This document shows, piece by piece, positions 14,127 to 22,792 of a stretch of 31,967 nucleotides of DNA (its first letter is position 1; each line of letters starts with the position of its first letter). The notes beneath the pieces were generated by a model. The model was not told the DNA's origin, did no database searches, and saw only the letters and a program-made list of their open reading frames with translations. The stretch is from DAINBT01 sp036732785. Its GTDB lineage: Bacteria > Planctomycetota > Phycisphaerae > Sedimentisphaerales > SM23-30. Location: positions 1 through 31,967 of the forward strand of contig CAZICK010000043.1 in assembly GCA_964537505.1 (NCBI GenBank), given 5' to 3'. The position numbers were made by a program, and so were the translations under genes.

Positions 14127-14212
14127 ATTACTCAAACCGACCGATTCTAACGAATCGTTCAGTTTGGAGGCAACAGGTGCGAGGCACCGGCAGTGCGGTC
14201 AGTTTGAGTAAT
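14127..14212 (-). promoter_or_regulatory. structured element with mutually exclusive hairpins upstream of rho
   Basis: Read on the - strand, the element begins ATTACTCAAACTGACCG (14212-14196). It continues with a small hairpin GGTGC-CTC-GCACC, then CTCCAAACTGAACGATTC, a GTTA loop, and GAATCGGTCGGTTTGAGTAA. The last segment can pair with the first (17 bp, one G-U) or with the middle one (about 14 bp, including CGATTC/GAATCG). The first and middle segments are imperfect direct repeats. This is the layout of an attenuator or riboswitch-like switch, 125 bases before the rho ATG. Elsewhere in 14002-14454 I see no gene. On the + strand the same complementarity exists, so direction is inferred from rho. 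Confidence 0.5.
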
Positions 14213-14454
14213 AGGGAAACGGGAAAACTCAATTGTTGTGAGCACGCTAACAGCTATTCGGGTTTTTCACCCCAAAAAAGGCACCTTTTCGTAATGGCCT
14301 AACCCGTTATGTCACAGATGTCGCCATTTTATGAGATGTTCAGCAAGATAATCTTAAACGTCCGCTCAACAGCCTGCCTCTGCTACGCCATGCCCCCACA
14401 ACTTCTCCAGCTTTTCCCGGTCCGCGTTGCCCTGCGATACACAACGGCATCGAT

Positions 14455-15072
14455 TTACCGCTTTTTTTGTCCTAGTACCAAAGTTAAAACTCTACCAACC
14501 TGAGAGGCTGTAACGGGGATACTAGAGTTGTTACGTATGGTATATTCGGATATTTCGGTCTTAATGTCCAGCGCTAATTGTAAATTTTCTATTTTTTTTA
14601 TTTTTTCATTGTCCCATCCGCGGCTGCGTCCCAGTCTGTCCGCCCGGATAGTCTCATTTGCCTGCACAAAAACGATAGAATCGCATAATTTATGGTATTT
14701 TTTTTCGATCAATAGTGGTACATCCAGCACCACTGCCTTTATTTTGGGGTCGTTTTTAAGGATTTTTATAAGCTCATTTTGACGTTGTTCGATCAATGGG
14801 TGTACCAGACTGGTCAGTTTTTCGAGTTCTTCGGCATTTTCGAAGACTATCTTCGCCACCGCTTCGCGGTCGATTCGGCCCTGATCTCCAACAACGCTAA
14901 GGCCCCACCATTTAACAAGTTGCGCGATTATTTCCGGCCGGTTAAGCACTTCATGGTTGATCTGATCGGCACTGATTACTCCACAGCCGATCGCGGCGAA
15001 CTGCCCGGCTACAGTAGTCTTACCTGAGCCTGGCGCTCCAACTATTCCTATTATAGGTTTTTCGTTGGCCAT
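14455..15072 (-). CDS. coaE: dephospho-CoA kinase
   Basis: 205 residues from ATG 15072 (a TTG two codons earlier has no better ribosome site). The P-loop GAPGSGKTT sits at about residues 12-20, ISADQINHEVL provides the substrate Asp, and VVLDVPLLIE with RADRLGRSRG forms the CoA-binding and lid regions. It phosphorylates the 3'-hydroxyl of dephospho-CoA, the last step of coenzyme A synthesis. Family members usually read G-x-x-GSGKS and SADxIAH; GSGKTT and ADQINH are normal variants. It lies between the cvpA-like gene and rho in what looks like a long housekeeping transcript from polA, with a 195-base gap upstream that holds an 11-bp inverted repeat. Confidence 0.93.
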   Translation of the reverse strand: MANEKPIIGIVGAPGSGKTTVAGQFAAIGCGVISADQINHEVLNRPEIIAQLVKWWGLSVVGDQGRIDREAVAKIVFENAEELEKLTSLVHPLIEQRQNELIKILKNDPKIKAVVLDVPLLIEKKYHKLCDSIVFVQANETIRADRLGRSRGWDNEKIKKIENLQLALDIKTEISEYTIRNNSSIPVTASQVGRVLTLVLGQKKR

Positions 15073-15137
15073 TGGCAATACTTTAATTGTTTTTTGGATA
15101 AGAGTCTTGTCAAAATTGATATTGTCGCAAAAAGTCG

Positions 15138-15212
15138 ATTTTTACGCCCAAAGATGCCGCTGCAGTACCGGAATCAGCTTTTCACAGTCCTTTTGGCACT
15201 TGGCGTAAAAAT
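15138..15212. repeat. 11-bp perfect inverted repeat between cvpA-like and coaE genes
   Basis: ATTTTTACGCC (15138-15148) and GGCGTAAAAAT (15202-15212) are exact complements with 53 bases between them. On the - strand the second arm is followed by a CGACTTTTTG stretch. It may be a terminator or mRNA-processing structure ahead of coaE. The loop is long, so it is not a standard hairpin terminator. Confidence 0.45.
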
Positions 15213-15266
15213 TCGTATCCGAGCGAGCTACTGGCGGCAGGTCGTTGGCAAGCCCTGTGTGTTGTG

Positions 15267-15872
15267 TCAGTTCTGGGGAGGTTTTGTCGCCGTAGCAGGA
15301 GTTTTTTGTTTGGTGGTAGTGGTTACAGATGGTTTTGGAATTTCTGTCTTTCCGTTGGTAAGCCAGTCAATTACGCATTTGCAGGTATGTTTGTCCCATT
15401 GGGCCGATAGTCCGTTTACACTTCTGGTCGCGGACAGGAGCGTTGAATTGATTCGGTTGAAAGAAGCATCTCCAGTCCAATTCTTTACTGTCGGGTGATC
15501 TGCCAATGGGGTAATGCCAACCATGAAGAAGATAAAACTGGAGGCAAGGAAACCAAGGAAAAAACCAAGGATGCCGGCTCCCAGCCCATTGAAGATTTTC
15601 GGCAATGGGACATAGAAGACTCCCGAGAAGTACATTCCTACCAAGAGGTTAGTACTGGTAAAAACGAACATTGCCACCGCCAGTATGCACAGGGCATGAT
15701 AATAACTGGTGTCGAGAGCGGGGATGTACCCGACGATAGTGGGGCTTAGCATTACGCTCAGGTAAATGGTAATCAAGAGGTTGAAAAGCAGGGTCCATAC
15801 GGTGACGAACCCTTTTTTTCGGCCGATCACGGCAAAGACAGCACCGGTTATTATGGTCAATAGAAATAACAT
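15267..15872 (-). CDS. CvpA-like inner-membrane protein
   Basis: 201 residues with four hydrophobic segments (about 2-16, 26-48, 60-82 and 92-120) separated by short loops. They include the early G-R-K-K-G-F motif and the glycine-rich third-to-fourth helix NGLGAGILGFFLGFLASSF that characterise the CvpA (colicin V production) family. The C-terminal third (125-201) is a soluble, Thr/Pro/Lys-rich tail (KPSVTTTTKQKTPATATKPP), probably disordered. In other bacteria CvpA proteins influence envelope homeostasis; the exact role is not settled. ATG 15872 is 13 bases downstream of the ATPase stop, so the two are likely co-translated. Identity is from topology and motif rather than strong sequence similarity. 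Confidence 0.65.
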   Translation of the reverse strand: MLFLLTIITGAVFAVIGRKKGFVTVWTLLFNLLITIYLSVMLSPTIVGYIPALDTSYYHALCILAVAMFVFTSTNLLVGMYFSGVFYVPLPKIFNGLGAGILGFFLGFLASSFIFFMVGITPLADHPTVKNWTGDASFNRINSTLLSATRSVNGLSAQWDKHTCKCVIDWLTNGKTEIPKPSVTTTTKQKTPATATKPPQN

Positions 15873-15885
15873 AACAAAGCCAACC

Positions 15886-17514
15886 TTATCCCAAATTAGA
15901 AATCACCCTTTTTGCTTCCTCAAGTGAGGTTTTTCCGGTGAGGACCATTTGAATAGCCTGTTTTTGCATACAGGTTCTGCCCTGTTCGTCACCTTCCTTT
16001 TGGAATTCTCCTATGGACAATCTTTCGTCAATTAATTGAGCTTTTATCTTGCCATCAAGAACGGTAATGTCAAAAACTCCGGTTCGTCCCCGGTAGCCGG
16101 TCCAGCCGCAATTTCGGCAACCGGCGGCTCGCATAACCGTATGAGAATCTATCTTTTTCGCGGTCAGACGCGAGATCTGCGCATCCGAGAGATTATCCGG
16201 ACGTTTACAATCGTCGCACAGCTTTCGCACGAGTCTCTGGGACATAATCACATCCAGTGCCGAGGCCAATAGAAGGGGTTTTATGCCGAGGTCCATAAGT
16301 CGTACCAGCGATCCTTTGTTACTACTACTGTGGAGGGTGGCAAGGACAAGATGTCCGGTCTGGGAGGCCTGCAGCGCTATGGTGGCGGTTTCTTCGTCGC
16401 GTATCTCGCCGATAGAAATCACGTCCGGGTCCTGCCGCAGGACGCTACGGAGGGTTTTCGCAAAGGTGATGCCCGCCTTGGGGTTGATTTCAATCTGGCT
16501 GGCTTGCGGTATGGCATATTCGATGGGATCTTCAATGGTAATCACGTTGCGAACATCAAAATCTATCTGGCGGAGCATGGCATACAATGTTGTGCTTTTG
16601 CCGCTGCCGGTGGGACCGCACACGAGGATCATGCCATTCTGCCGGGAGATCGTACTGGTAATGATCTTATGGTCGTCCTGTGACATTCCAATATCTTCGA
16701 GCGTTAGGGGAGCGCCAAGCTGATTTAGCAGTCTTATCGAGAGTTTTTCTCCGTGGAGGATTCCGGCACTTGCTACGCGAAAGGATATATCGCCTTTGGG
16801 CGTCTTGGCCATAAAAGCGCCATCCTGGGGTCGGCGTTTTTCGGCAATATCCATGCCGGATATAACCTTGATACTGTTGATGACATGTGTACTTACCTGG
16901 GTGTCAAGTTCACAAATATTCCGCAACATACCGTCGATTCGAAATCTGACGCTGCAGGCCAAAGTGCTTGTCGGGTTGATCAGGATGTCACTGGATAGTT
17001 GCTGTATCGCATCACCAATAATCTCTTCGGTAACTTCAAGGGCGCTGGCTCCGTTATGATCCAACTTGGCCCGATTGTATATGTCGGAAAGATTTCTACC
17101 GGATGAATCGACCAGGGTGACGGGGAATTTGTTTTGCCCGCGGGTTGAAGATCTGATTTTTCTCCCCAGCAATTTGTCAAACGCCAGGCCTATTGACTCG
17201 ATGAGCGATATCCCCTGGTCGTCTTTTTTTCTGACCACATCAACGACAAACAGCACAAATACGTACAAAGGACCCGTCAGAAGCAATAATATACTGGAGA
17301 CTTGTTTATGTTTTTTGGGCATCAGGCCGCTGGGCTGTAAACGTTGTGTCAGGTGCATGCAAAAATAAAACCAGAAAAGAAGACACGCCAATCTGACCGG
17401 ACCAAACAGCAAATCAGTACCCGGTAACACCATAAAACATAAATTCCTGCCAAGAAAGACCGATGGGGTGCGCTCCATCCCTGCAAGGACTACGTAAAAT
17501 TCCCCGATTGTCAC
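15886..17514 (-). CDS. GspE/PilB-type secretion ATPase with N-terminal membrane helices
   Basis: 542 residues. The C-terminal 400 are a type II secretion/type IV pilus ATPase: Walker A GPTGSGKST (300-308), Asp box ITIEDPIEY (325-333), Walker B region QDPDVISIGEIRDEET (361-376), His box TGHLVLATLHS (386-396), and a four-cysteine zinc site (C433, C436, C466, C469). The usual soluble MshEN/GspE N1 domain is absent. Instead residues about 36-54 and 73-93 are two transmembrane helices, so this ATPase would be anchored in the inner membrane. The start is uncertain: GTG 17514 lacks a ribosome site, and ATG 17433 (residue 28) has GGCAGGA upstream and keeps both helices. No pilin, secretin or GspF gene is in the window. 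It sits between polA and the cvpA-like gene. Confidence 0.88.
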   Translation of the reverse strand: MTIGEFYVVLAGMERTPSVFLGRNLCFMVLPGTDLLFGPVRLACLLFWFYFCMHLTQRLQPSGLMPKKHKQVSSILLLLTGPLYVFVLFVVDVVRKKDDQGISLIESIGLAFDKLLGRKIRSSTRGQNKFPVTLVDSSGRNLSDIYNRAKLDHNGASALEVTEEIIGDAIQQLSSDILINPTSTLACSVRFRIDGMLRNICELDTQVSTHVINSIKVISGMDIAEKRRPQDGAFMAKTPKGDISFRVASAGILHGEKLSIRLLNQLGAPLTLEDIGMSQDDHKIITSTISRQNGMILVCGPTGSGKSTTLYAMLRQIDFDVRNVITIEDPIEYAIPQASQIEINPKAGITFAKTLRSVLRQDPDVISIGEIRDEETATIALQASQTGHLVLATLHSSSNKGSLVRLMDLGIKPLLLASALDVIMSQRLVRKLCDDCKRPDNLSDAQISRLTAKKIDSHTVMRAAGCRNCGWTGYRGRTGVFDITVLDGKIKAQLIDERLSIGEFQKEGDEQGRTCMQKQAIQMVLTGKTSLEEAKRVISNLG

Positions 17515-17647
17515 ATCGGGGGCTGAATTTTTGGTACGCGGACCTCGATGAACTCCGTCAAGTCAGTGCCTACCCAACATTCCGCCAGCATCCTGAAAAA
17601 CGCATTGTAACAAACCCCTCCACTTCAAACAATACCCTGATGATAAA

Positions 17648-20401
17648 TCATTTACATTCCAGCCAATTCCGGCCCCATCCCACATCTACGGTGACCGGCA
17701 CATCCAGTTTTATGGCCTGAGCCATTTCTGTCTGGATAATTTGGCTGTATTGTTTGGCTCTATCGGCAGGCAGTTCAAAAACCAACTCGTCATGGATCTG
17801 TAGGATCATTTTCATTGCCAGGTTTTCTTGTTTGATTCGACGGTAAATGTTTATCATAGCTACCTTTATCAAATCCGCGGCCGATCCCTGCACAACGGTG
17901 TTGACCGCCATTCGCTCGGCGAGTTTGCGTCGATTGGCGTTTTTACTGGCCAGATCCGGGATCACACGACGCCGGGCCAGGATGGTGCTGACATAACCAT
18001 CTTTTCTGGCTTGAGTTACGATGTTGTCGATAAATGTTCTGATCTCAGGATAGCGGTCAAAATAATCGTTAATGAAACGCTGGGCCTCATCAACGGGGAT
18101 TCCAATACCCCGCGAAAGCCCGTAAGCAGTCTGGCCATAGATTATGCCGAAATTGACCGCCTTGGCCTTGGCACGCTGAACCTGGGCCACTTCATCCGGT
18201 GGTATATCGTAAATCTGAGCGGCAACGAACCGGTGGATGTCCTGACCTGTTCTGAAGGCTTCCGCCAAGGCCGCATCATGACTGAAGTGGGCCAGCAGTC
18301 GCAGCTCTATCTGCGAATAGTCAGCGGCGAGTATGACCTCATCATCACCCTGCGGAACAAAGGCACGACGAATTTCCTGGCCCAGCGGCGTCCTGATAGG
18401 GATATTCTGCAGATTGGGGTTACTGCTGCTGAGCCGTCCGGTGGCGGTTATCGTCTGATTGAAGGAAGCGTGTATGCGGGAGGTATCCGGGCATATCATC
18501 GAGGGTAGCTTGTCCACATAGGTATTCTTAAGTTTGCTAAGTTGTCTGTACTCAAGCATTAACAACGGAACAGGATGCTGGGAACTTAACATCTCGAGCA
18601 CTTCCTGATCGGTCGAGAGGCCGGTTTTTGTCTTCTTGGCCGGTGTTAGTCCGATCCTGTCAAAAAGCACCCGAGCCAATTGGTTGGGCGAATCGATATT
18701 AAAAACGCATCCAGCTTCCTTGTAAATCTGGTCTGTCAACTGCTCCAGCCGTTCGCTGATCCGGGTGCTCAGCTTCCTTAGCCAGGCGGTCTCCAGGGCA
18801 ATTCCGTGGTATTCCATCTCGGCCAAGACTTCCACCAAAGGCATCTCCACCTGGTGAAAGAGTTTTTTCAACTGCTCGTCAGTTGTCAATCTGCTGTCAA
18901 ACAACTGTCTCAGCCGCCAGGTAACCTCGGCATCCTCCGCGGCATAGTCGGCCGCCTGCCGGAGATCGACCATGTCAAAGGTAAGCTGATTTTTGCCTTT
19001 TCCCAGCAGACTTGCCAGTTTAATGGTTTCATGGTCCAGATAGTCCATTGCCAGGTTGTCAAGGCTGTGGCTGGTACGGACACTGTCAAGTACATACGAG
19101 GCTACCATGGTGTCAAAATCGACGCCACGCAGTTCCACGCCGCAGCGGCGAAGGACGATCATGTCATATTTGATGTTCTGCCCGGTTTTCTTAACTTCAG
19201 GATTAGCAAGGACTTGTCGCAATCTGTCCAGGGTGTGCTGGTAATCGAGGCATTCCTGGCCCAGTGGAGCTCTGACCGGCAAATACCAGCCCTGGGCGGG
19301 TTGCCAGGAAAAACTCAGCCCTACCAATTGAGCCGCCACCGGATTAATACTGGTGGTTTCAGTATCAATCGCAAATGTTTTTTGGCGGCTTAGCTGCGCA
19401 TAGAAATCTTCAAATGCCTCGGAAGTGTTCACCAGGATATATTGCGACTCTGCCGGGGTGGCAGCGGCAGGTTCGGTGGTATCGGTTCCGGAGGCCGAGG
19501 CCCCGGTGGTATCTGTCTTGAGGGCGGTGGTTTCGGCGGTATCGGCAGGAATTGATAATTGTTCTAACTGTTTGCGAAAACTGAGTTTACGAAATATTTT
19601 TTCCAGTGCCGGCAGGTCAAAACCCTTTACGGCCAGGTCCTCGAAGTCGATTTGCAACGGCATCCGGCAATCGATGGTAGCCAGCCGGCGGGACAGCTCG
19701 AGTTGTTCGGCGCCGGCTCGGAGGTTATCGCCGCGTTTGCCCTTGATCTCGTCTTTATGGGCTAACAACTGATCCAACGAGCCATATTTTTGTATCCACT
19801 GGAGGGCGGTTTTGGGGCCGACGTCAGGGATACCAGGGATGTTGTCCACGCTGTCACCCTGAAGGGCCAGGATGTCCACAACTTGCTCAGGTCTGATGCC
19901 CTTGGTTTCCAGCAGGGTGGCTGTATCCAGTACAGCGTCGTTTTTCGGGTCGTACATGGCGACCCGCTCGCCCAATAATTGTTCTAAGTCCTTGTCTTTA
20001 GAGCAGATATATACCTGCAAATCTTTTTTGCGGGCTTGTTGGGTCATGGTTCCGATGATATCATCGGCCTCGTATCCGGCTTGGCGGAGGATGGGAATTC
20101 GCATTGCGGTGAGGATATCTTCGATTCGGCTGATCTGAACGGGCAGATCGTCCGGCATTGGCGGGCGGTTGGCCTTGTAGTCGGGGAATATTTCGTGGCG
20201 AAACGTGGGTCCGATTGCGTCCATGGCCACGACAAGCATGTCCGGCTGACGCTCGCGGAGCAGTTTGAGGACTATATTGGTGAAAATAAATGTGGCTTTG
20301 GTCGGTTCACCGTCGGGAGCGGTGAAATTGGCAGCGATAGGCGCATAAAAGGCGGCGTATATCTGAGCATGGCCGTCAATGATATACAGGCTTTTGGTCA
20401 T
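17648..20401 (-). CDS. polA: DNA polymerase I
   Basis: 917 residues with all three classical domains. The 5'-3' exonuclease/flap nuclease spans about 1-290 (YIIDGHAQIY, DDLPVQ, EADDIIGT, SKDKDLEQLL, GDSVDNIPGIPDVGPKTA). A Thr/Ala/Pro-rich linker spans 285-320. The 3'-5' proofreading exonuclease is intact: D346-x-E348 in FAIDTET, GQNIKYD, and YAAEDAEVT. The polymerase domain has motif A DYSQIELRLLAHF, the O-helix KAKAVNFGIIYGQTAYGLSR and motif C QIHDELVFEL. It fills gaps in repair and removes RNA primers during replication. The start ATG 20401 has only a weak ribosome site. It heads the group that runs through the ATPase, cvpA-like, coaE and rho genes. Confidence 0.97.
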   Translation of the reverse strand: MTKSLYIIDGHAQIYAAFYAPIAANFTAPDGEPTKATFIFTNIVLKLLRERQPDMLVVAMDAIGPTFRHEIFPDYKANRPPMPDDLPVQISRIEDILTAMRIPILRQAGYEADDIIGTMTQQARKKDLQVYICSKDKDLEQLLGERVAMYDPKNDAVLDTATLLETKGIRPEQVVDILALQGDSVDNIPGIPDVGPKTALQWIQKYGSLDQLLAHKDEIKGKRGDNLRAGAEQLELSRRLATIDCRMPLQIDFEDLAVKGFDLPALEKIFRKLSFRKQLEQLSIPADTAETTALKTDTTGASASGTDTTEPAAATPAESQYILVNTSEAFEDFYAQLSRQKTFAIDTETTSINPVAAQLVGLSFSWQPAQGWYLPVRAPLGQECLDYQHTLDRLRQVLANPEVKKTGQNIKYDMIVLRRCGVELRGVDFDTMVASYVLDSVRTSHSLDNLAMDYLDHETIKLASLLGKGKNQLTFDMVDLRQAADYAAEDAEVTWRLRQLFDSRLTTDEQLKKLFHQVEMPLVEVLAEMEYHGIALETAWLRKLSTRISERLEQLTDQIYKEAGCVFNIDSPNQLARVLFDRIGLTPAKKTKTGLSTDQEVLEMLSSQHPVPLLMLEYRQLSKLKNTYVDKLPSMICPDTSRIHASFNQTITATGRLSSSNPNLQNIPIRTPLGQEIRRAFVPQGDDEVILAADYSQIELRLLAHFSHDAALAEAFRTGQDIHRFVAAQIYDIPPDEVAQVQRAKAKAVNFGIIYGQTAYGLSRGIGIPVDEAQRFINDYFDRYPEIRTFIDNIVTQARKDGYVSTILARRRVIPDLASKNANRRKLAERMAVNTVVQGSAADLIKVAMINIYRRIKQENLAMKMILQIHDELVFELPADRAKQYSQIIQTEMAQAIKLDVPVTVDVGWGRNWLECK

Positions 20402-20451
20402 GGTTGGCGTCTTTCGGGCGAGAATCGACTAATGCACACAACTGTAGGGAT

Positions 20452-20480
20452 ACACTAAAGTTATACAAACAGACCGTCAA
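20452..20480 (-). promoter_or_regulatory. promoter candidate for polA
   Basis: On the - strand TTGACG (20480-20475) is followed after 17 bases by TAGTGT (20457-20452). The -35 is strong and the -10 weak. The implied leader is about 45 bases. Confidence 0.35.
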
Positions 20481-20650
20481 GCATTATTTCTTTTATGTTG
20501 CAGTCGTGGAGGTAAAATCGCTACGATAGGATAAATGTATGTTCAAGGGAAATTAGCCCCAAAAAACCCATGGAATCGGTCAGACGGCCAATATTTGGAT
20601 GTATGATGGTCAAAAAATACTGCGGTGAGAGTGGAGCGGTGGTTTTTTTG

Positions 20651-20679
20651 TTGACGTTAGAGGGTTTTTCTGTAAGAAT
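20651..20679 (+). promoter_or_regulatory. promoter candidate for the BRCT-like membrane protein
   Basis: TTGACG (20651-20656), a 17-base spacer and AAGAAT (20674-20679) with an upstream TG extension. It would give a leader of about 305 bases that contains the two 107-bp repeats. Between 20481 and 20650 I see nothing assignable. Confidence 0.35.
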
Positions 20680-20762
20680 GGTAAAAGATTATGAGGCCCT
20701 CCGTAGATAGTCGGCGCGGTTGATTTGAGCGGCCGGCTGATGCATGACGGAAGAAAATATTT

Positions 20763-20976
20763 CCCATAGGAGGTGGCATAGCCACTTTTTCTGTTCCAGA
20801 TGGTTGGCAAAGGGCCGCTCCCGTTGGTCGCTCGCTGGAATGGCAAAATCACGAAATTAAAGAAGTTTTCCCATAGGAGGTGGCATAGCCACTTTTTCTG
20901 TTCCAGATGGTTGGCAAAGGACCACTCCCGTTGGTCGCTCGCTGGAATGGCAAAATCACAAAATTAAAGAAGTTTT
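20763..20976 (+). repeat. two tandem 107-bp direct repeats in a 5' leader
   Basis: Copy 1 (20763-20869) and copy 2 (20870-20976) differ at three positions, all G in copy 1 and A in copy 2. A third copy begins at 20977 but diverges after about 11 bases, exactly at the ribosome-binding site ATAGGAG of the gene at 20993. Each full copy carries an SD-like ATAGGAGG, a terminator-like stem GTGGC-ATA-GCCAC followed by five T (20773-20790 and 20880-20897), and a TTCCAG/CTGGAA inverted pair. They therefore look like serial duplications of the leader of the gene that follows. Confidence 0.9.
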
Positions 20977-20992
20977 ACCATAGGAGTCAATT

Positions 20993-22423
20993 ATGGCTGT
21001 TTCCAAGGCTAGCACAGACAGTGGCAGCGGTATGCTTTATGCGTTGGTGGTATTTGTAATACTGTTTCTGGCGAGCGCGGTTTTTGCGGTGTGGATGTTC
21101 GTCAGTAACTCAGGTTTGGACAAGGGGCGGGACAGGGCCATAACGGAACTGGAGAAGTTCGGCAATGACGCAGAGCTGAGGGAGGTCCGGCCACTTATCC
21201 AGATGAACAAGACGGTGCTGGGCCAACTCAGTGCGGATATGAAGTATCTGTGCGGGCTTGTCGCGGGAGCGGATCTGCAGAACTTTTCGCTGGTGGGCGC
21301 CAAGGTGAATATGGATAAGCGGCTTGGTCCGATTTGGGAGAAGCTGCCCACGGCCCTGAGTAATCCGCAAGAGGCGGATCCGGCGGCCGGGCTGGCTAAT
21401 ATTGTGGAGTCACTAATCAAGGAAAGAGACGCCTGGGCGGAACGGTATATGCAGGCTGATGCCGACAAAGAAAATCTCAAACAACTCTATGATCAGAAAA
21501 TAGCGGCGAGTGATCAGCTCATCGCCCAGTCAACCCTGGATCTGGGGAAGGAAAGCAAAGCGGCTCTAACATACGAGGAAATTTACAAACAGCGTTTTAG
21601 CGAGCAGACAAAGGGCTACGAGGCAATGCTCAGCACGTACGAGAGTGAAAAGACGAAATTAAATACTGAAAATGATCTGTTGACTAAACGAATGGCACAA
21701 GTGCAGTTAAACCTCGATAAGTGCGAAAGCAAATTACTGGAACTGGAAGAGATAGTAAGGTTGATTCGACCAAGTCCTGAGATGGAGACAGCGGCGCTCA
21801 AATCGGATGGAGCGGTGGTGTCGGTTAATGCTCGCGATAAACTGGCTTATATTGACCTGGCCAAAAACGATCATATATATCGCGGGCTGACGTTTACCGT
21901 TTATGACAGTTATCAGTCAATTCCCAAAAGCGGCGAAGGTAAAGCAACCCTGGAAGTTATCGAGATTATGGACTCGATCAGCAAGTGCCGAATTACCCAG
22001 TACGACCCGACTAACCCGATTATGAAGGGTGATGTTATCGCTAATTTGATCTGGGATAAGGATAAGAAATATCAATTCTGCGTAGCGGGCGAATTCGATT
22101 TCAATGGGGATGGGAAGATTGATTCCGACGGCAAAGAGCAGATCGCCAATTTGATAACCGCATGGGGCGGTCAGGTAACCAAAGCCGTCTCGGTGGATAC
22201 GGATTTTCTGGTATTGGGTAAGGAGACAGAGACTCCCGTCCGGCCGCCAGAGGAGGATATGGAAAGAAATACACCAGCCGCGGTTGCTTATATGACAGCT
22301 CAAGCAAGCTCACAACTGTATGCCGAGGTCCGTCAAAACGGAGCGGCACTGGGAGTGCCGACGTTCAACACCAGCCGATTCTTCCACTTTATCGGATACC
22401 ATCCGGAAGAGTCAGGAAACTAA
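20993..22423 (+). CDS. membrane-anchored coiled-coil protein with a C-terminal BRCT-like domain
   Basis: 476 residues. One transmembrane helix (about 14-37) follows a short Ser-rich N-terminus without a cleavage site, so the rest is probably outside the cytoplasm. Residues 140-255 form a long coiled coil. Residues 268-355 are beta-rich (GAVVSVNARDKLAYIDLAKN to KGDVIANLIW). Residues 357-469 look like a BRCT fold: FCVAGEFDF, then IANLITAWGGQVTKAVSVDT, then DFLVLGKE, and a last part LGVPTFNTSRFFHFIG that matches the typical LGVPI-x-x-x-x-F-L end. An EF-hand-like DFNGDGKIDSDG sits in the first BRCT loop. BRCT domains normally bind phosphopeptides or DNA ends in the cytoplasm, so this location is odd. 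ATG 20993 follows ATAGGAG. Function unknown. Confidence 0.8.
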   Translation: MAVSKASTDSGSGMLYALVVFVILFLASAVFAVWMFVSNSGLDKGRDRAITELEKFGNDAELREVRPLIQMNKTVLGQLSADMKYLCGLVAGADLQNFSLVGAKVNMDKRLGPIWEKLPTALSNPQEADPAAGLANIVESLIKERDAWAERYMQADADKENLKQLYDQKIAASDQLIAQSTLDLGKESKAALTYEEIYKQRFSEQTKGYEAMLSTYESEKTKLNTENDLLTKRMAQVQLNLDKCESKLLELEEIVRLIRPSPEMETAALKSDGAVVSVNARDKLAYIDLAKNDHIYRGLTFTVYDSYQSIPKSGEGKATLEVIEIMDSISKCRITQYDPTNPIMKGDVIANLIWDKDKKYQFCVAGEFDFNGDGKIDSDGKEQIANLITAWGGQVTKAVSVDTDFLVLGKETETPVRPPEEDMERNTPAAVAYMTAQASSQLYAEVRQNGAALGVPTFNTSRFFHFIGYHPEESGN

Positions 22424-22428
22424 AATCT

Positions 22429-22460
22429 CCGCAAGGTGCGACGGAAGCTGCCTGTTGCGG
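22429..22460 (-). terminator. weak hairpin after tRNA-Leu
   Basis: CCGCAA/TTGCGG arms with a 20-base loop, followed on the - strand by AGATTTTAG. It lies between the end of tRNA-Leu and the 3' end of the opposing gene, where a terminator for either is expected. The short T run makes the call weak. Confidence 0.28.
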
Positions 22461-22479
22461 CTTGCCTGCCACCTAATAA

Positions 22480-22563
22480 TAGCCGAGGCGGGACTTGAAC
22501 CCGCACGCCCTTGCGGGCAGGGGATTTTAAGTCCCCAGCGTCTGCCAATTCCGCCACTCGGCC
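22480..22563 (-). tRNA. tRNA-Leu (anticodon UAA)
   Basis: On the - strand the acceptor GGCCGAG pairs with CTCGGCT (first pair G-U), followed by discriminator A. The D-arm GCGGAATTGGCAGACGC, the anticodon stem GGGGA/TCCCC with loop CTTAAAA, a long variable arm (TGCCCGCAAGGGCG) and the T-arm GCGGG-TTCAAGT-CCCGC are all present. The long variable arm and UAA anticodon make it a class II leucine tRNA. CCA is not encoded. It sits at the edge of the glycan cluster. Confidence 0.95.
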
Positions 22564-22792
22564 AAGTGCTTGTTGTATAACGGGTTATATAAACATTTGA
22601 GCCTGTATTGAAAAGGCTGCGCGTCCGTTTTACATCCACTCAGATTGCTTTTTTATTATCTGCCTTCTTGTGGTTCGACAATATATCCGCTATGGTCAGG
22701 AAAGTCAACATCACAAAATACGAACATCCCGAATCGTATTGTCGCCGAGATGCCGGGCCGATTGAAGTTTTTGCAACTGCGGCGTTGGTTTT

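Noticed and set aside
15079..15266. Short ORF (ending FYAKCQKDCEKLIPVLQRHL) after the cvpA-like gene
   Set aside because: The frame is open for about 45 codons on the - strand but has no start codon, so it is either chance or a frameshifted tail that cannot be supported.
20763..20992. CRISPR-like repeat array
   Set aside because: The two 107-bp units are directly abutting, with no variable spacers and no cas genes.
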